Shown piece by piece: positions 32,768 to 42,695 of a stretch of 64,000 nt of DNA. The translations under genes were made by a program, and so were the position numbers. Within the stretch, counting starts at the first letter, position 1. Each line of letters opens with the position of its first letter. Under the pieces are notes generated by a model. That model had not been told where the DNA came from. It saw only the letters and a list, made by a program, of their open reading frames with translations, and did not search any database. Source of the DNA: Tillandsia leiboldiana. Lineage: Eukaryota; Streptophyta; Magnoliopsida; Poales; Bromeliaceae. The stretch spans positions 38,787,821 to 38,851,820 of the forward strand of contig CM055068.1 in the NCBI GenBank assembly GCA_029204045.2, read 5' to 3'.

Positions 32768-33230
32768 TGTTTTTACCGAGCTTCGTAGGGTCGCCTGAGT
32801 CTGTTCTTGTTTGATAGGACAAAGGCAACGCTCTTTGAGGTTTGGACCTAAAAACCTGTTTTCAAAATGGATTTCTCAAAAACATGTGTTTAGTTTTGCA
32901 TGATTGATTCTCAGTTGCTTCCAGATATTATGACCCTATTCCTGTATATGAGTTGAGATTCAGTTGATTCTGATATTGCATCCTTGATTGGATTAGTTGA
33001 TGATTATTCCTACATATGAGTTGCTGCTTTCTTGTTGATCAAGAATGATGCTGCTAAACACATAATTTATACAACTAATGTTTTTACCGAACATCGTAGG
33101 GTCGCCTGAGTCTGTTCTTGTTTGATAGGACAAAGGCAACGCTCTTCGAGGTTTGGACCTAAAAACCTGTTTTCAAAATGGATTTCTCAAAAACATGTGT
33201 TTAGTCTGCATGATTGATTAGTCTGCATGA
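32768..33230 (+). repeat. Tandem duplication of about 310 bp in LTR C'
   Basis: TGTTTTTACCGAGC..GTAGGGTCGCC at 32768 recurs at about 33078. The first 140 bp of each copy are almost identical, including GTTCTTGTTTGATAGGACAA. It is related to the 197-bp module of LTR B. Confidence 0.8.
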
Positions 33231-34167
33231 TTGGTATTCAGTTGCTTCTAGATCTTATGATTTGATTCCTGGATATTTGTTATACCTAAATTCCAGCACT
33301 TCTGATTATTCATAGTTGCTGTTGATTGATCCTGCATTTGAGTTGTGATTTGTGGATGATCTTGCTTTGAGTTGAGATGTTGTTACTGTTGCATCCCAGA
33401 GGGGATTGATTCTGGCTTGTTGCCGATTACCCGGTCTGTGGACCGTGAGCTTGAGCATTTGCATTGATCGCCTGCACCGCTGTACGTCACGAACATATCC
33501 GGGGTCGCTCATGTGTGCTTTGTTCTTTACCGGTAAAGTGGTTTGTTGAAAGACCCGTCAGCTAGGTTGGTGCTAGGTTGGGCAGTTTCCCTGAGGTCTT
33601 GTAGACCAAAATGGTGGCTTCTGATTGGGTAACTTGTTATTTCAGTTGTTGATGCATATGTTGCCTGTTTATCCTGTTTTTATCATTACCTATTTGATTG
33701 GTTATCCGTTTCTTCAGTATACTCTTGATTAAACTGTTATCTGCTTACATATTGATGGATTATTCGCTTCTTCAAAATACTCCTATTGAGATCTATATAT
33801 GCCTTATGGATTGATTAATCACTCGCTTCATAATCATGCTTACCTAATATGTTGATTATTACTATCCTCTAGTATTGTATACCAGTAGGTACGATCTGCT
33901 ATTTCTCGGCTCGTCGTGCCCACTGGGATACATGTACAGTGTATCTCACACCCCCTGGGTGACCATTTTTCAGGTCGAGCGGGTGCTGTGATGTCGGGAC
34001 GAGTTGGCGAGGTATCGATATAGAAGTTGACCCTGGACAGCCGAAAAGTTTGTGTAATTGATGTTAGAGAAAAGAAATGTAATTCGGTGGTATTATTTGT
34101 AAAGTTAATTTGTAATAATAATTTCTAGTTGTTACGTAGTTAGTAACTCTGAGGTTGTTGCCAGCTA

Positions 34168-34229
34168 GCCGTGCATATATAGAAAAGGCTCAATCCCAAA
34201 GGGGATTGGGACTCTTCTATATATGTGGC
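34168..34229 (+). repeat. Terminal two-part hairpin of LTR C'
   Basis: GCC-gtg-CATATATAGAA pairs with TTCTATATATG-t-GGC (11 + 3 bp), enclosing a second hairpin CAATCCC-aaag-GGGATTG. It stands about 110 bp before the LTR end. Confidence 0.75.
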
Positions 34230-34659
34230 AGTCTGTCATTGCCCTGGATGTTTTGTAACTCTGATTTAAAAAAAAAAAAAATAAAAAATAAAAAAAAAAA
34301 ATATTTAGACGCTGATTTTTGAACTCGGGGCGTGACAGAAAGAAAAAAGAAAAAAAAAGAGAGAAAAAGAAAAAATGCGAAACCCTAACCGGAAGGAAAC
34401 GAGAGGAAGGAACGAGCGAAAGAAAAGGGAAAAGGCAAAACCCTAATCGGAAGAAAACGGTGGAAAGGAAGGAGAAGGCTAAACGACCCAAACCCTCCCG
34501 ACGAACGTGCCGAAGCCGGGAGCGTGAACGGATCACCGTCTCCGACGATTAGAGGTAAACTAGATTTATTTTCGTATAATTTCGCTCGGTTTTCGGTTTT
34601 GGTCTTTCGCGGAGTCTTAGGAGTAGCCGTTGCTACCCAACGCGTCGCGCCGTGAAGCC

Positions 34660-35570
34660 CTAGGGCATCGCCGCCGCGACCGTAATACGCGCCGCGCGGG
34701 GACGGTGCCCGCGCGGCCGCGGCTAGAGCCACGCGGGACCAAGATCCCCGCGTGGCCGCGGCTAGGGTAAGCGTCGCGCGGGGCCGGTGCCGGCGCTGTC
34801 GCGGCAAGCGCCGCGCGGGGCCGATGCCCGCGCGGGCGAGTTCCCATGAGGCCGCGGCAAGCGCCGTGCGGGGCCGGTGCCCACGCGGCCGCGGCAAACG
34901 CCGCGCGGGACCGGTGCCCGCGCAGCCGCGGCAAGTGCCTCGCGGGCGAGCGCCCGCGCGGTCGAGGCACGCGCCGCGCGGGGCCCAAGCCCGCGCGGCC
35001 GCAGCCAGTGCCGCGTCGGCAGGCGCCCCCGCGGCTGGGGCGCGCGCCGCGCGGGGCCATGCCCGCGCGGCCGCGGCTAGTGCCGCGCGGGCGGGCGCCC
35101 GCGCGGCGGCGGTGCATGCCGCACGGGGCCTTGCCCGCGCGGCTGCGGTTTATGCCGCGCGGGCGGGTGCCCGCGCGACGGCGGCAGCGCGTGCCGCGCG
35201 GGGCTCATGCCCGCGCGGCCGCGGCTAATGCCGCGCGGGCGGGCGCCCGCGCAGTTGCGGCGCGTGCCGCGCGGGGTCGGTGCTCGCGCGGCCGCGGCAA
35301 GGGCCGCGCGGGGCCGACGCCCGCGCGGCCGCGGCTTGCGCCGTGCGGGGCTGAGGTCCGCACGGTTGCGGAAGGGGGGCCGCGCGGGGTTGGTGCCCGC
35401 GCAGCCGCGGCTTGCACCGCGCGGAGCTAGAGCCCGCGCGGAGCTAGGGCCCGCGCGGTCACCGCAAATGCCGCGCAGGGCCGGTGCCCGCGCGGCCGTT
35501 CGACCCGCAACACCGCGGGGGCGGCCGCGTCGCTCGACGCGCGCGGGCGCCACCGCCGGGTCAAGTTGTC
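34660..35570 (+). repeat. GC-rich CCGCGCGGG/CCCGCGCGG hairpin array in LTR E
   Basis: About 0.9 kb of very GC- and CpG-rich DNA in which CCGCGCGGG, a spacer of about 7 bp (for example gccgatg) and CCCGCGCGG recur about every 40-60 bp, giving many 9-bp inverted repeats. Several long Arg/Ala-rich ORFs in both strands are a by-product of the repeat. Confidence 0.8.
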
Positions 35571-36770
35571 TTTAGTGTTTTTGAGTTGTTGGGCTCGGTT
35601 TATCCACTATTATATTTCTGATCTGACCGCGGCTCTTTTGGGGACTACTTCTAGGTCCGGGCGTCGACAGAGAGCAAGGTTCGGTCTCCGGAGTGCACGT
35701 TCTGCATAATCGAGGTGGGTAGGTGTTGGTTATTACCGGTGTGGTGTCGTTCCCGGATACTCGTTTTGATAAAGTAGATATGTTGATAGTTTGACTAACC
35801 CCATAGCATGTGAATCCCTTTTATTATGTCAATCAAAGCAGCTGCGGTCGCAGGTGCGTTATACTATTCTGACTAAAACGGCTGAGGTCGCAAGGCAATA
35901 AATATACTCATATTGCTTACACGCACACCGGCAGTTTGGCCACTGCAGAGGGTGTATTTTCCGGAAAGATGGTAAGTCGTTTTACCCGTCTACCCCACAA
36001 GGGGAGGTTAGTGGGGACCCCTCAAGGAGAGGCGACTGCTGCTTGGGCAGTGGAGGGGTTGGAGGAACCAAGAAGATGAGTACGGTATTGGGGTTGGGGC
36101 CCAAAATATTCTGAAAGCTGGGGTAGGTGCCCAGCGGGACTTTCAACAGGGATTTAGCGATACATGAGGGGGAGGGGAAAGTAAATGCTCCAGTGATTCG
36201 GTATGTCCTTTCTATTATCGCGTTTACTTGCATGTTTTCTACTTTATCAGTCACTGACAACCCACACTGTGACAGGTCCGAGTAGGGGTGAAATTCGGGA
36301 CGACCGTGAGGCATCAGTTAGAGGACGCTAGCCACAAGGGCTAGTAAATGATACGTTATTCTTTTTACTTTTGGTTATTTCTTTATACTATGGTTAGTTT
36401 AACTGTGATTCATTTACTGTGGTTTCTGATGGATGTTGGGATGAGGATTTTCTTGTAATTAACTGGTGAATGATAGGATGTGTAATTGCGGCTTGTTTTC
36501 AAACGCAAACTGGTTTCAAAAGTGTTTTCGAAGCATGTGCCGTGTGGGCACCGATTTTAAAACCCGTGGATTTATCCTTTCAAGTTAAAGGCCGCTCAAA
36601 GAGTTTGCGAAAACGTTTTAGAAAACTGGGTGTCGAGTGGGCACCGATTTTCAACACCCATGGGTTTATGCTATAGTCTTATAAGATAGCGGTGATGGTA
36701 TGATTTAATATATTCTCTCCTCTTTGCCTGTCATGGTTGGAATGGTTAAAGTATTCGACTTGTTGGTAAC

Positions 36771-36828
36771 ACCGTGTATATACAAAGGAGGCTCCACCCA
36801 TTTTGGGGAGTGAATTTGTATATGCGGC
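36771..36828 (+). repeat. Terminal hairpin of LTR E
   Basis: CCGTG-TATATACAAA pairs with TTTGTATA-tgcggc, enclosing CTCCACCC / GGGGAG. It is the counterpart of the hairpins in C', C'', D and F, with a different stem sequence (CAAA/TTTG instead of CAGA/TCTG). Confidence 0.7.
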
Positions 36829-36932
36829 GAGTCTGATACGCGTCGGAGGCATGGTTCATTTAAATGTTTTAGAAAAAAAAAAAAATGGGTATGTTTTCCG
36901 CTCTGTTAGAACCTCCGGGGCGTGACACACCC

Positions 36933-37720
36933 CCGAAGGAACCTGTCACGGAGTGGGAAGTAAGCGACACGATAATAATAATAGGGAAAGCAGGGTAAAG
37001 AAAGTACATCCAACCGTAACCTATCCGGAGCAACCACCCTCCCAAAAAGGGAAAACCACGAACCCCCGCATAACCTAAGCCGGGCACCTGCCCCGGCAAC
37101 CCAACCGAGCACCTACCTCGGTAAACCACGTCGGGCACCTACCCCGACGGGTCGCACCGCTCACACCTCGGCGCCTCAAAACCCCCCACCTGCGGGGGCC
37201 CCCACTACGTCACCTCGTGGGTTTACACGGGTCATAGACCACTTTTCCAAAAAAGCGTACCATTTGCGGTGGCCAAACCGCGGGTGCGCGTGTCGCAGCC
37301 TCGAGCATAGTAACCAAGAAACAAAGTATAACCAAAGAGCGAGAACCATAGAGACTATCAGCATTAGCACAGTTAAACATATAATTAACACCGTCACAAA
37401 TGTCGGAAGCCCTACGCTAAGTCTCAAAATAAAAAGCCACCTTTTCTCGTTGCGCCGTGATCAACGCTCGGTTCCTCTGCGTCTCGGCGCGCTCCTCGAA
37501 TCTACACAGTTCCCCCCGGGAGAAGTCAGTACCCACAAAACACAGATAGAGGAAAAGTATACCGTCCAATTCCATCGTGGAGCGGGGCCCTCGGATCCGA
37601 CGGCGGCAGCGGCGGCCCGGGTCGGAAACAGTGGCGGAGGTTACCCCGCGCCGCCGCGCTGTCCGCACGTGTGCGTGGCCCCGTGCGGTGCCAGGCCCGC
37701 ACGGGCACCCTGCCAACCTT
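36933..37720 (-). repeat. LTR D, middle part (reverse strand)
   Basis: Continues LTR D after solo LTR E. The matches to F 43180-44200 include 'aacctgtcacrgagtgggaagt', the GGGCACCT repeats, 'gggggcccccactacgtcacctcgtggg' (in pieces) and 'gcggtggcc'. It grows GC-rich and then meets a fragment of the interior of element H at about 37720. The exact edge is not visible. Confidence 0.7.
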
Positions 37721-37734
37721 CCACGACTTCCACA

Positions 37735-38300
37735 CTTGGTCTGACAAAATTCCACAACTCGAATAGCACCGGCGCCCCCAAAGGCGACACACTTGGTCTG
37801 ACAAAATTTCCAAAACATCGAATCATGGAGTTGTGTCCTCAACTCCCAAACTAGTGACATGCTAGACAACTCCAATAGGAGAACAGCTAGGAACTCGCAA
37901 CCAAAGGGTGTATCCCCGAGTCCCGGCGCTGCCGTAGGTCCCTCAACCACACCAGCCAAAAAGGGTACACATCCACTGCGAAACATCCGCCTCGCTCCCG
38001 AAGTCAAAACTATAGAGGCGAAGATAACCCTCAAGCAACCCAGGTACACCAACACCTCCGGGCCTGGCTCCCCAAGAAAACCGTCCTCGCGGCATAATCA
38101 ACCGCCGCGAAAGAAAAACCGAACCAGCCAGCCCAACGAGTACCACAACAACATCCCGCAGCTGAGTCAAGACCATCAGGTCTACCGGCAAAATCCAGGA
38201 CTCAAGCTGCACCGGGCAGGACCAACAACTCTCCTCCACGTGCCATGCGCAATCAGGAAAAATAAGCCTCCCGTGCACGTGGTGACCATCCTACCCCTAG
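37735..38300 (-). pseudogene. Remnant of protease end and reverse transcriptase start in element H
   Basis: Minus-strand frames show HVEESCWSCPVQLESWILP (about 38230-38170) and VEGPTAAPGLGD (about 37930), close to the region downstream of the DTGAS protease motif in Tekay-1. A fragment like the FIRPSVSPWGAPVLF segment that opens reverse transcriptase follows (about 37800-37755). A segment beginning GAATTTTGTCAGACCAAG on the minus strand occurs twice, 60 bp apart. There are frameshifts, and nothing functional remains. Confidence 0.7.
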
Positions 38301-39434
38301 CCCAAGCAATGAAGCAAAAGCATTACCCACCAAGAAGGGAATACTCCCGTATCAAAAGATACGAACCCAAAAGCCCGGGACAACTCAAACCTACCACCAC
38401 CCCGACCGCTGTAACCTATGTGCTCTGGCAGTCTCAGAAATCCACTATACTGGAAAAAAAATCGAGAATGCCTTCTCCGACTGATCTGTCCTCCATCACC
38501 CGGCGCCAAGCGCCTCAATCAGAACTCGCCTCAGGCAGCAGATCCCAATCCAAAGGAACTACAATGCCACGCTCCATACCCGGCGCCTACTCCAATGAGG
38601 CATCCCTAATCCGTACTGACGGGACCCAACGAGTTAAAAGGTATCCTGGCGCAATCCACTCTCAGACACTCATATCCTATGTGCCCCGTCCCTCTACACA
38701 TGGAGCGTGCAGTTTAGCTACTGCGTTAACTCTTGACATAAAAGGCCTCCAAGTACTCTCTATCCCCCACCGAACACGACCCTGCCTCCAAAGGTTCCCT
38801 ACTCAATCCCACGAATCGGAATGACTCATCCGCCAAAACTGGCTCACTCGATCAAAGGAATCCCACAGCTTTCCCGCTGTCAACTATTCACCCTGCCTCG
38901 GTGCCCCAGCACTTAACGTCGGGACGGAGGGGGCTACTCGCTACTCTAACAACTGTGCCACTGCGCTGCTCCGATAACTGTGTCACTGCGCTGCTCCGAC
39001 AACTGTGTCACTACGCTGCTGATCTTCCTCCAACACTCCTACCCTTCGGGTCCGGAGCTCTCAGACTCCAATCTGGGTATCTGGCCCGAAACAACCAGCT
39101 CAGACCCATCCGTCGCACCAAGGTGCACCCGGGTCAGGGCCCAACGTCGGGGAGACACCGCTCACCACGACAAAACCGCAAATCAGCACACCCCAAATAC
39201 TCGACCCAATCTAGCGAAAGTCAAAGACATCCCCCTATTTTTGTAACTTTATGTTGTCTGCAGCCAACATAACTGTCCCACAAAAATAGGATATGTCGAT
39301 CCCTCTTCACTCACAGGAAGAGTCAAATAAATAAATCACCGACTTTCACAAAATGTCGCGTCTCTCACGCACTAACATCCTAGGGTCCGTCCAAAAGCCT
39401 AGGGTTTCCTAAGTCCCAACCGACCTATCCCTAA
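38301..39434 (-). other. Decayed gag and leader of element H
   Basis: 39190-39434 matches the Tekay-1 leader (53346-53590) on the opposite strand, for example the GTTGGCTGCAGACAACATAA block and the 'ccctaggcttttgg' block. Between about 38300 and 39190 I see no clear gag motif. The several small ORFs lack family features. Confidence 0.6.
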
Positions 39435-39446
39435 GCTCTGATACCA
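39435..39446 (-). other. Primer-binding site of element H
   Basis: TGGTATCAGAGC on the minus strand, seven bases from the LTR end at 39454, matching initiator tRNA-Met. Confidence 0.88.
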
Positions 39447-39453
39447 ACTAATC

Positions 39454-41070
39454 TGTCACGCCCCGGGTGTAAACCAGAACCCGGGCCCGTCTACAGATCC
39501 GCCATGCACACGGTATTTCCCGCGTACACGAAGCGCCAAACCTGCTCAGATATAAGAGATAATAATAAAAGAGCAATAAAAACAGAGCTGAATTAACACT
39601 AATACATCTCAAACTGAAGCTGGAAATAAAATACAATACATCTGTATAAATGATACATCAGTCTCTCCCAGCTCACCAAAAATAAATACAACCTACTGGC
39701 AAAAGCCAGTCCCAAAAGTAAAAGTACAACCGTCTGAGGAAACATGGGTACACCAATAGTCCCGCTAACTCGCTCATCCTGCCTCGAGATCTATCTACTC
39801 AGCCGTCCTCTCTCCTCGACCCGCCGCTGAAAACCCAGCAGCACCCGCAGAAGACACTGCAAAACAAGGGAGAAGAAAAAGAGGAAAGGAGAATGGGGGT
39901 GAGAACTACTAGTAAACCAGTAGCCTCCCCTAGTGGGTAAAACCTCAAACTCTGACACACCCACTAGGTCTACCAGAGGTAAAAGAAAAGAAGTGTGGTA
40001 AGCAACAATGACTGCAGAAGAAAGGAAACTACCACTACTATGCCTCTAAAATACAGTCCTAGACTGGAATAACCGTATGCAACAGTAACCAACCGTCCCA
40101 GCTGAACCCAATCTGTACCGCCCTCATCCTCGGGCAAGTAAGCTGCGCCGATGTGATAGCAAAACTCCTGCTGCTGCCCTCATCATCGGGCAAATAAGCC
40201 GCGCCGATGTGATAGCAAAACTGTCCATAAATGTTTGGCCCCGGCCTCCGGAGGGGAACTCGAGGGGAGCGACCCACACGAGGAAAGCATCACCGGGCAA
40301 TAACCGCGCCGGTGTGATAAGTATCAAAAGCAGGACTGGATCACAACTATAAAGCCCCAGTGGAACACACCCCTCCACTAAAAGAAAATACTGATCCCCA
40401 ATCTGATGCACAAATGAACATCCGGTCAATCGCCCAAAATCCGCGATCGCCGCAATACCTCACAATCCACGACCAGGTCTCACAACCGACCTCCGGTCAA
40501 CCGCCCAATATCTGCGGTCGCCGGAATACCCCACAATCACAATCATGTCCCACATCCGACATCCAGTCAACCGCCTACTATCCGCGGTAACCGCAACTCT
40601 ACCGACTACATCGAGTCCAACACCTGACCTCTGGTCAACCGCCCAAAATCCACGGTTGCCACAAAGCCCTCTAGTCCATAATCATGCCCTATCACCGATG
40701 TCCTATAACCGACATCTGGTCAACCGCCCAAAATCCGCAGTTGCTGCCAAAACCCATAATCCACAATCCAGGCCCCGGCTACACTATCCCAAACCCCTGC
40801 TCAAACCCGAGCAATATGAACCACCTGACTAACGAAATGGAGAAAAAAAGGAAATAAGGTTTCTCCTAAGTCAAGTTCCAGCATGATAGTGCAGCGATAA
40901 GAAATGGCCTATCTAGATGTCCATACAAGCATGCAAGTGTTCTTAAGGAAGATAAATTAAGTCATTGATCATTAACGGTATCCACCTATGCATGTCACCC
41001 ATCCTCAAGTAATACCACTAACAGGATAAATCATATAGTCCCAATTAAATATTCAATTCCACATGCAAGG
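39454..41070 (-). repeat. 5' LTR of element H, U5-side part
   Basis: On the minus strand it ends ACCCGGGGCGTGACA, as does Tekay-1, and shares its U5 blocks. It includes the terminal hairpin (39504-39529) and the ACCGC/GCGGT repeat array (40428-40742). It is interrupted at 41070 by Tekay-1 and continues at 61543. Confidence 0.85.
40428..40742 (-). repeat. Five-unit ACCGC/GCGGT hairpin array in LTR H
   Basis: Units lie at about 40428-40448, 40499-40518, 40569-40588, 40637-40657 and 40722-40742, spaced about 70-85 bp. The stems vary: unit 1 has ATCGC/GCGAT where unit 2 has ACCGC/GCGGT, a two-sided change. Unit 4 has a G-U pair and unit 5 one mismatch. Confidence 0.75.
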
Positions 41071-41552
41071 TGTGATGATCCGGATTTCCCCAGTAACTGT
41101 TGTAGCCTTAACAGTGATAATAGAAGGCTTATATGGTGTAATGGAGCTTGTAGTGACGAAATTGGACCTTAGAAATGGATCCGGTGCGAAAAACGGAGCA
41201 AGTGGGCTTTTCCGGGGGCTTTCGGCAAAATTTCGGATGAGAATTTGAAGATTCGGACGGCGGATTTGGACTCAGCGCGCGAAAACGATCAAAATGGCAT
41301 ATTTACTTTATTTTTTCGACACTGGGTTACTGTTCATACCGGAATTACTGTTCCGGCCGCCGGAAACACTGTTCCGGCACCGGCGGCAGCCGGCGGGAGG
41401 CGGAGCAGGGCGGCGCGCGGCGGCGCAGGGGCGGAACGCGGCCGCGGGCAGGCGCGGGCAGGCGCAGGCAGGCGCGGGCAGGCGCGGGCAGGTGCACAGG
41501 CGCGGGGTCCACAGAATAGTCATGCACCGGGAGCACCGAAGATTCCGGATGC

Positions 41553-41788
41553 CATGTGTCAGCTCCTGATTGGCTGGACGGCGTCAAGAGAGGCGGCTGG
41601 CGTGTGACACGTGGCATCACCCCATTGGCCGACAGGATCCGGAAGACCCGGCGCGTAGACCGGGGGCGTGGACCACGTGAACCGCGTGGGGACACGTGGC
41701 ACTCCCCCATTGGCTGGCTCAAGCCGCCCACGTGCACGAGGCACGTGGAACACGAGGGCGGCTGGGACACGTGGCGTAATTTCATTGG
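41553..41788 (+). promoter_or_regulatory. Four G-box/CCAAT modules in Tekay-1 U3
   Basis: ACACGTGGC, 8 bp, ATTGG occurs at 41607-41628, 41692-41713 and 41767-41788. A fourth, weaker unit (ATGTGTC in the 5' LTR, ACGTGTC in the 3' LTR, then 8 bp, ATTGG) is at 41553-41573. ACGTGGC is the known core of abscisic-acid and stress response elements (bZIP sites). ATTGG is the reverse of CCAAT (NF-Y site). The 3' LTR has all four at 58988-59224. Confidence 0.75.
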
Positions 41789-41901
41789 CCCGTACGGATG
41801 TTTCCTGTTTTGTGAGGTGTGGCGCTGTCTGATTGGCTGGTTTCGGTGTTTCGTGTTCGGGCCCGGATTCTTTGTGGAGCCCGAATAGTAAATTGGCCTA
41901 T

Positions 41902-41909
41902 TATAAATA
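41902..41909 (+). promoter_or_regulatory. TATA box of Tekay-1 5' LTR
   Basis: TATAAATA, about 115 bp after the last G-box module, followed by a CT-rich stretch. It is conserved at 59338-59345 in the 3' LTR. Confidence 0.8.
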
Positions 41910-42638
41910 CCCCTCCCTCTCTCTTTGCAAATTCCGAGTTTTAGAGAGAGAAAGTGAGAGCGAGCCCTTAATGAAAGTTTTTCATTTCTCTGTCCTCTAT
42001 CTACCAAAGAAATTTCAGAATTTTTGAAGTTCCCGACAGAGAGATATCTGCGATGCATTACGCTTTGACGTTTCTCCTTTTTCGGCCTATTATCGTCGGA
42101 GTTCAGTCGGAAAATTCCTGTGCGCTAACCAGGAGGAATTTTTGAACGATTTCTGTGACAGCGCGACCGTAAGAGGTAAGGCTTCATTTTCCATGTTGAT
42201 TAGTTCACCTCATTTTGCACTTTTGGCACGGTTCCCGAGGCATCTTTGACCCTCCTTTTTGCTGTGGTACTTTCTGGACAGCAGTAACTTCTCCGAATTA
42301 TATCTGGAGCTAGGAGCATCGGATTAAGGCATTTAAGTAGTCGATTTCGATCTACTCATCGCGAGGAATGCAACCGTAATTTTTCTGGATTTTTCAGAGC
42401 ACTGTACAGAGGTGAAAATCCCTTCTTTTTGTGTTGTTTGGAAAAACAGCAAAGGCTGTATTTTTGGGATTTGTGTTTACTCTGGGTGTGTTATTCTGTA
42501 CAGTTGTGCACTGTTCTTGTCACGCCCCGGGGGTTTTTATTTTTTTTTTTTTAGCGGAAACGATACCTCAAAGTACGCATAAAGTGCGTACAAATTTTTT
42601 TGTTTAAAAACCTTCTTCCCCGGCGCGTGCCCAGACCC

Positions 42639-42695
42639 GCCACATATACAGATTTACTCAATCCTCGGGCAGAGTCTCCTCTGTATATGCACGGC
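42639..42695 (-). repeat. Terminal hairpin of LTR F
   Basis: On the minus strand: GCC-gtg-CATATACAGA pairs with TCTGTATATG-t-GGC. The other LTR has the same at 48707-48763. Confidence 0.7.

Larger units (their letters stand above)
29678..34337 (+). mobile_element. Solo LTR C' (4.7 kb) with perfect target duplication
   Basis: Begins TGTAGTAACCGTG and ends CTCGGGGCGTGACA, flanked by gaaag on both sides (29673-29677 and 34338-34342). Removing it restores LTR E. It is unusually long for a solo LTR. No primer site, polypurine tract or pol motif is seen. A likely 5' splice site-like AAGGTAAGG stands at 30740-30748 after a GA-rich stretch. A 310-bp segment is tandemly repeated (32768-33230). The small ORFs in it are not credited. 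Confidence 0.88.
29249..36927 (+). mobile_element. Solo LTR E (3.0 kb net) with perfect target duplication, split by C'
   Basis: Begins TGTAATATCATAG and ends CCTCCGGGGCGTGACA, flanked by caccc on both sides (29244-29248 and 36928-36932). Without the nested solo LTR it is about 3014 bp. It is a relative of the F LTR in the forward orientation (shared 'gtatttttctgcgat' and 'gcatcgaaa' blocks near its start, the same terminal hairpin). It has no coding region or primer site. The target is LTR D, whose sequence reads through when E is removed. Confidence 0.9.
41071..42517 (+). repeat. Tekay-1 5' LTR, first part
   Basis: U3 with short GC-rich GGGCAGGCGC repeats (41447-41505), four G-box/CCAAT modules (41553-41788), TATA box (41902-41909) and the leader start. 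It is interrupted by F at 42518 and continues after the duplicated gttct at 51742. Confidence 0.95.

Noticed and set aside
34752..35575. Long Arg/Ala-rich ORFs on both strands
   Set aside because: They come from the CpG-rich repeat of solo LTR E, overlap in several frames and have no domain features.
37264..38824. Forward ORFs of 196 and 321 codons
   Set aside because: They are antisense to the decayed gag/protease of element H and carry no recognisable domain.
41245..41607. ORFs in the Tekay-1 U3 (and 58730-59005)
   Set aside because: They fall over the GGGCAGGCGC repeat and G-box region upstream of the TATA box; they would not be transcribed from this LTR.
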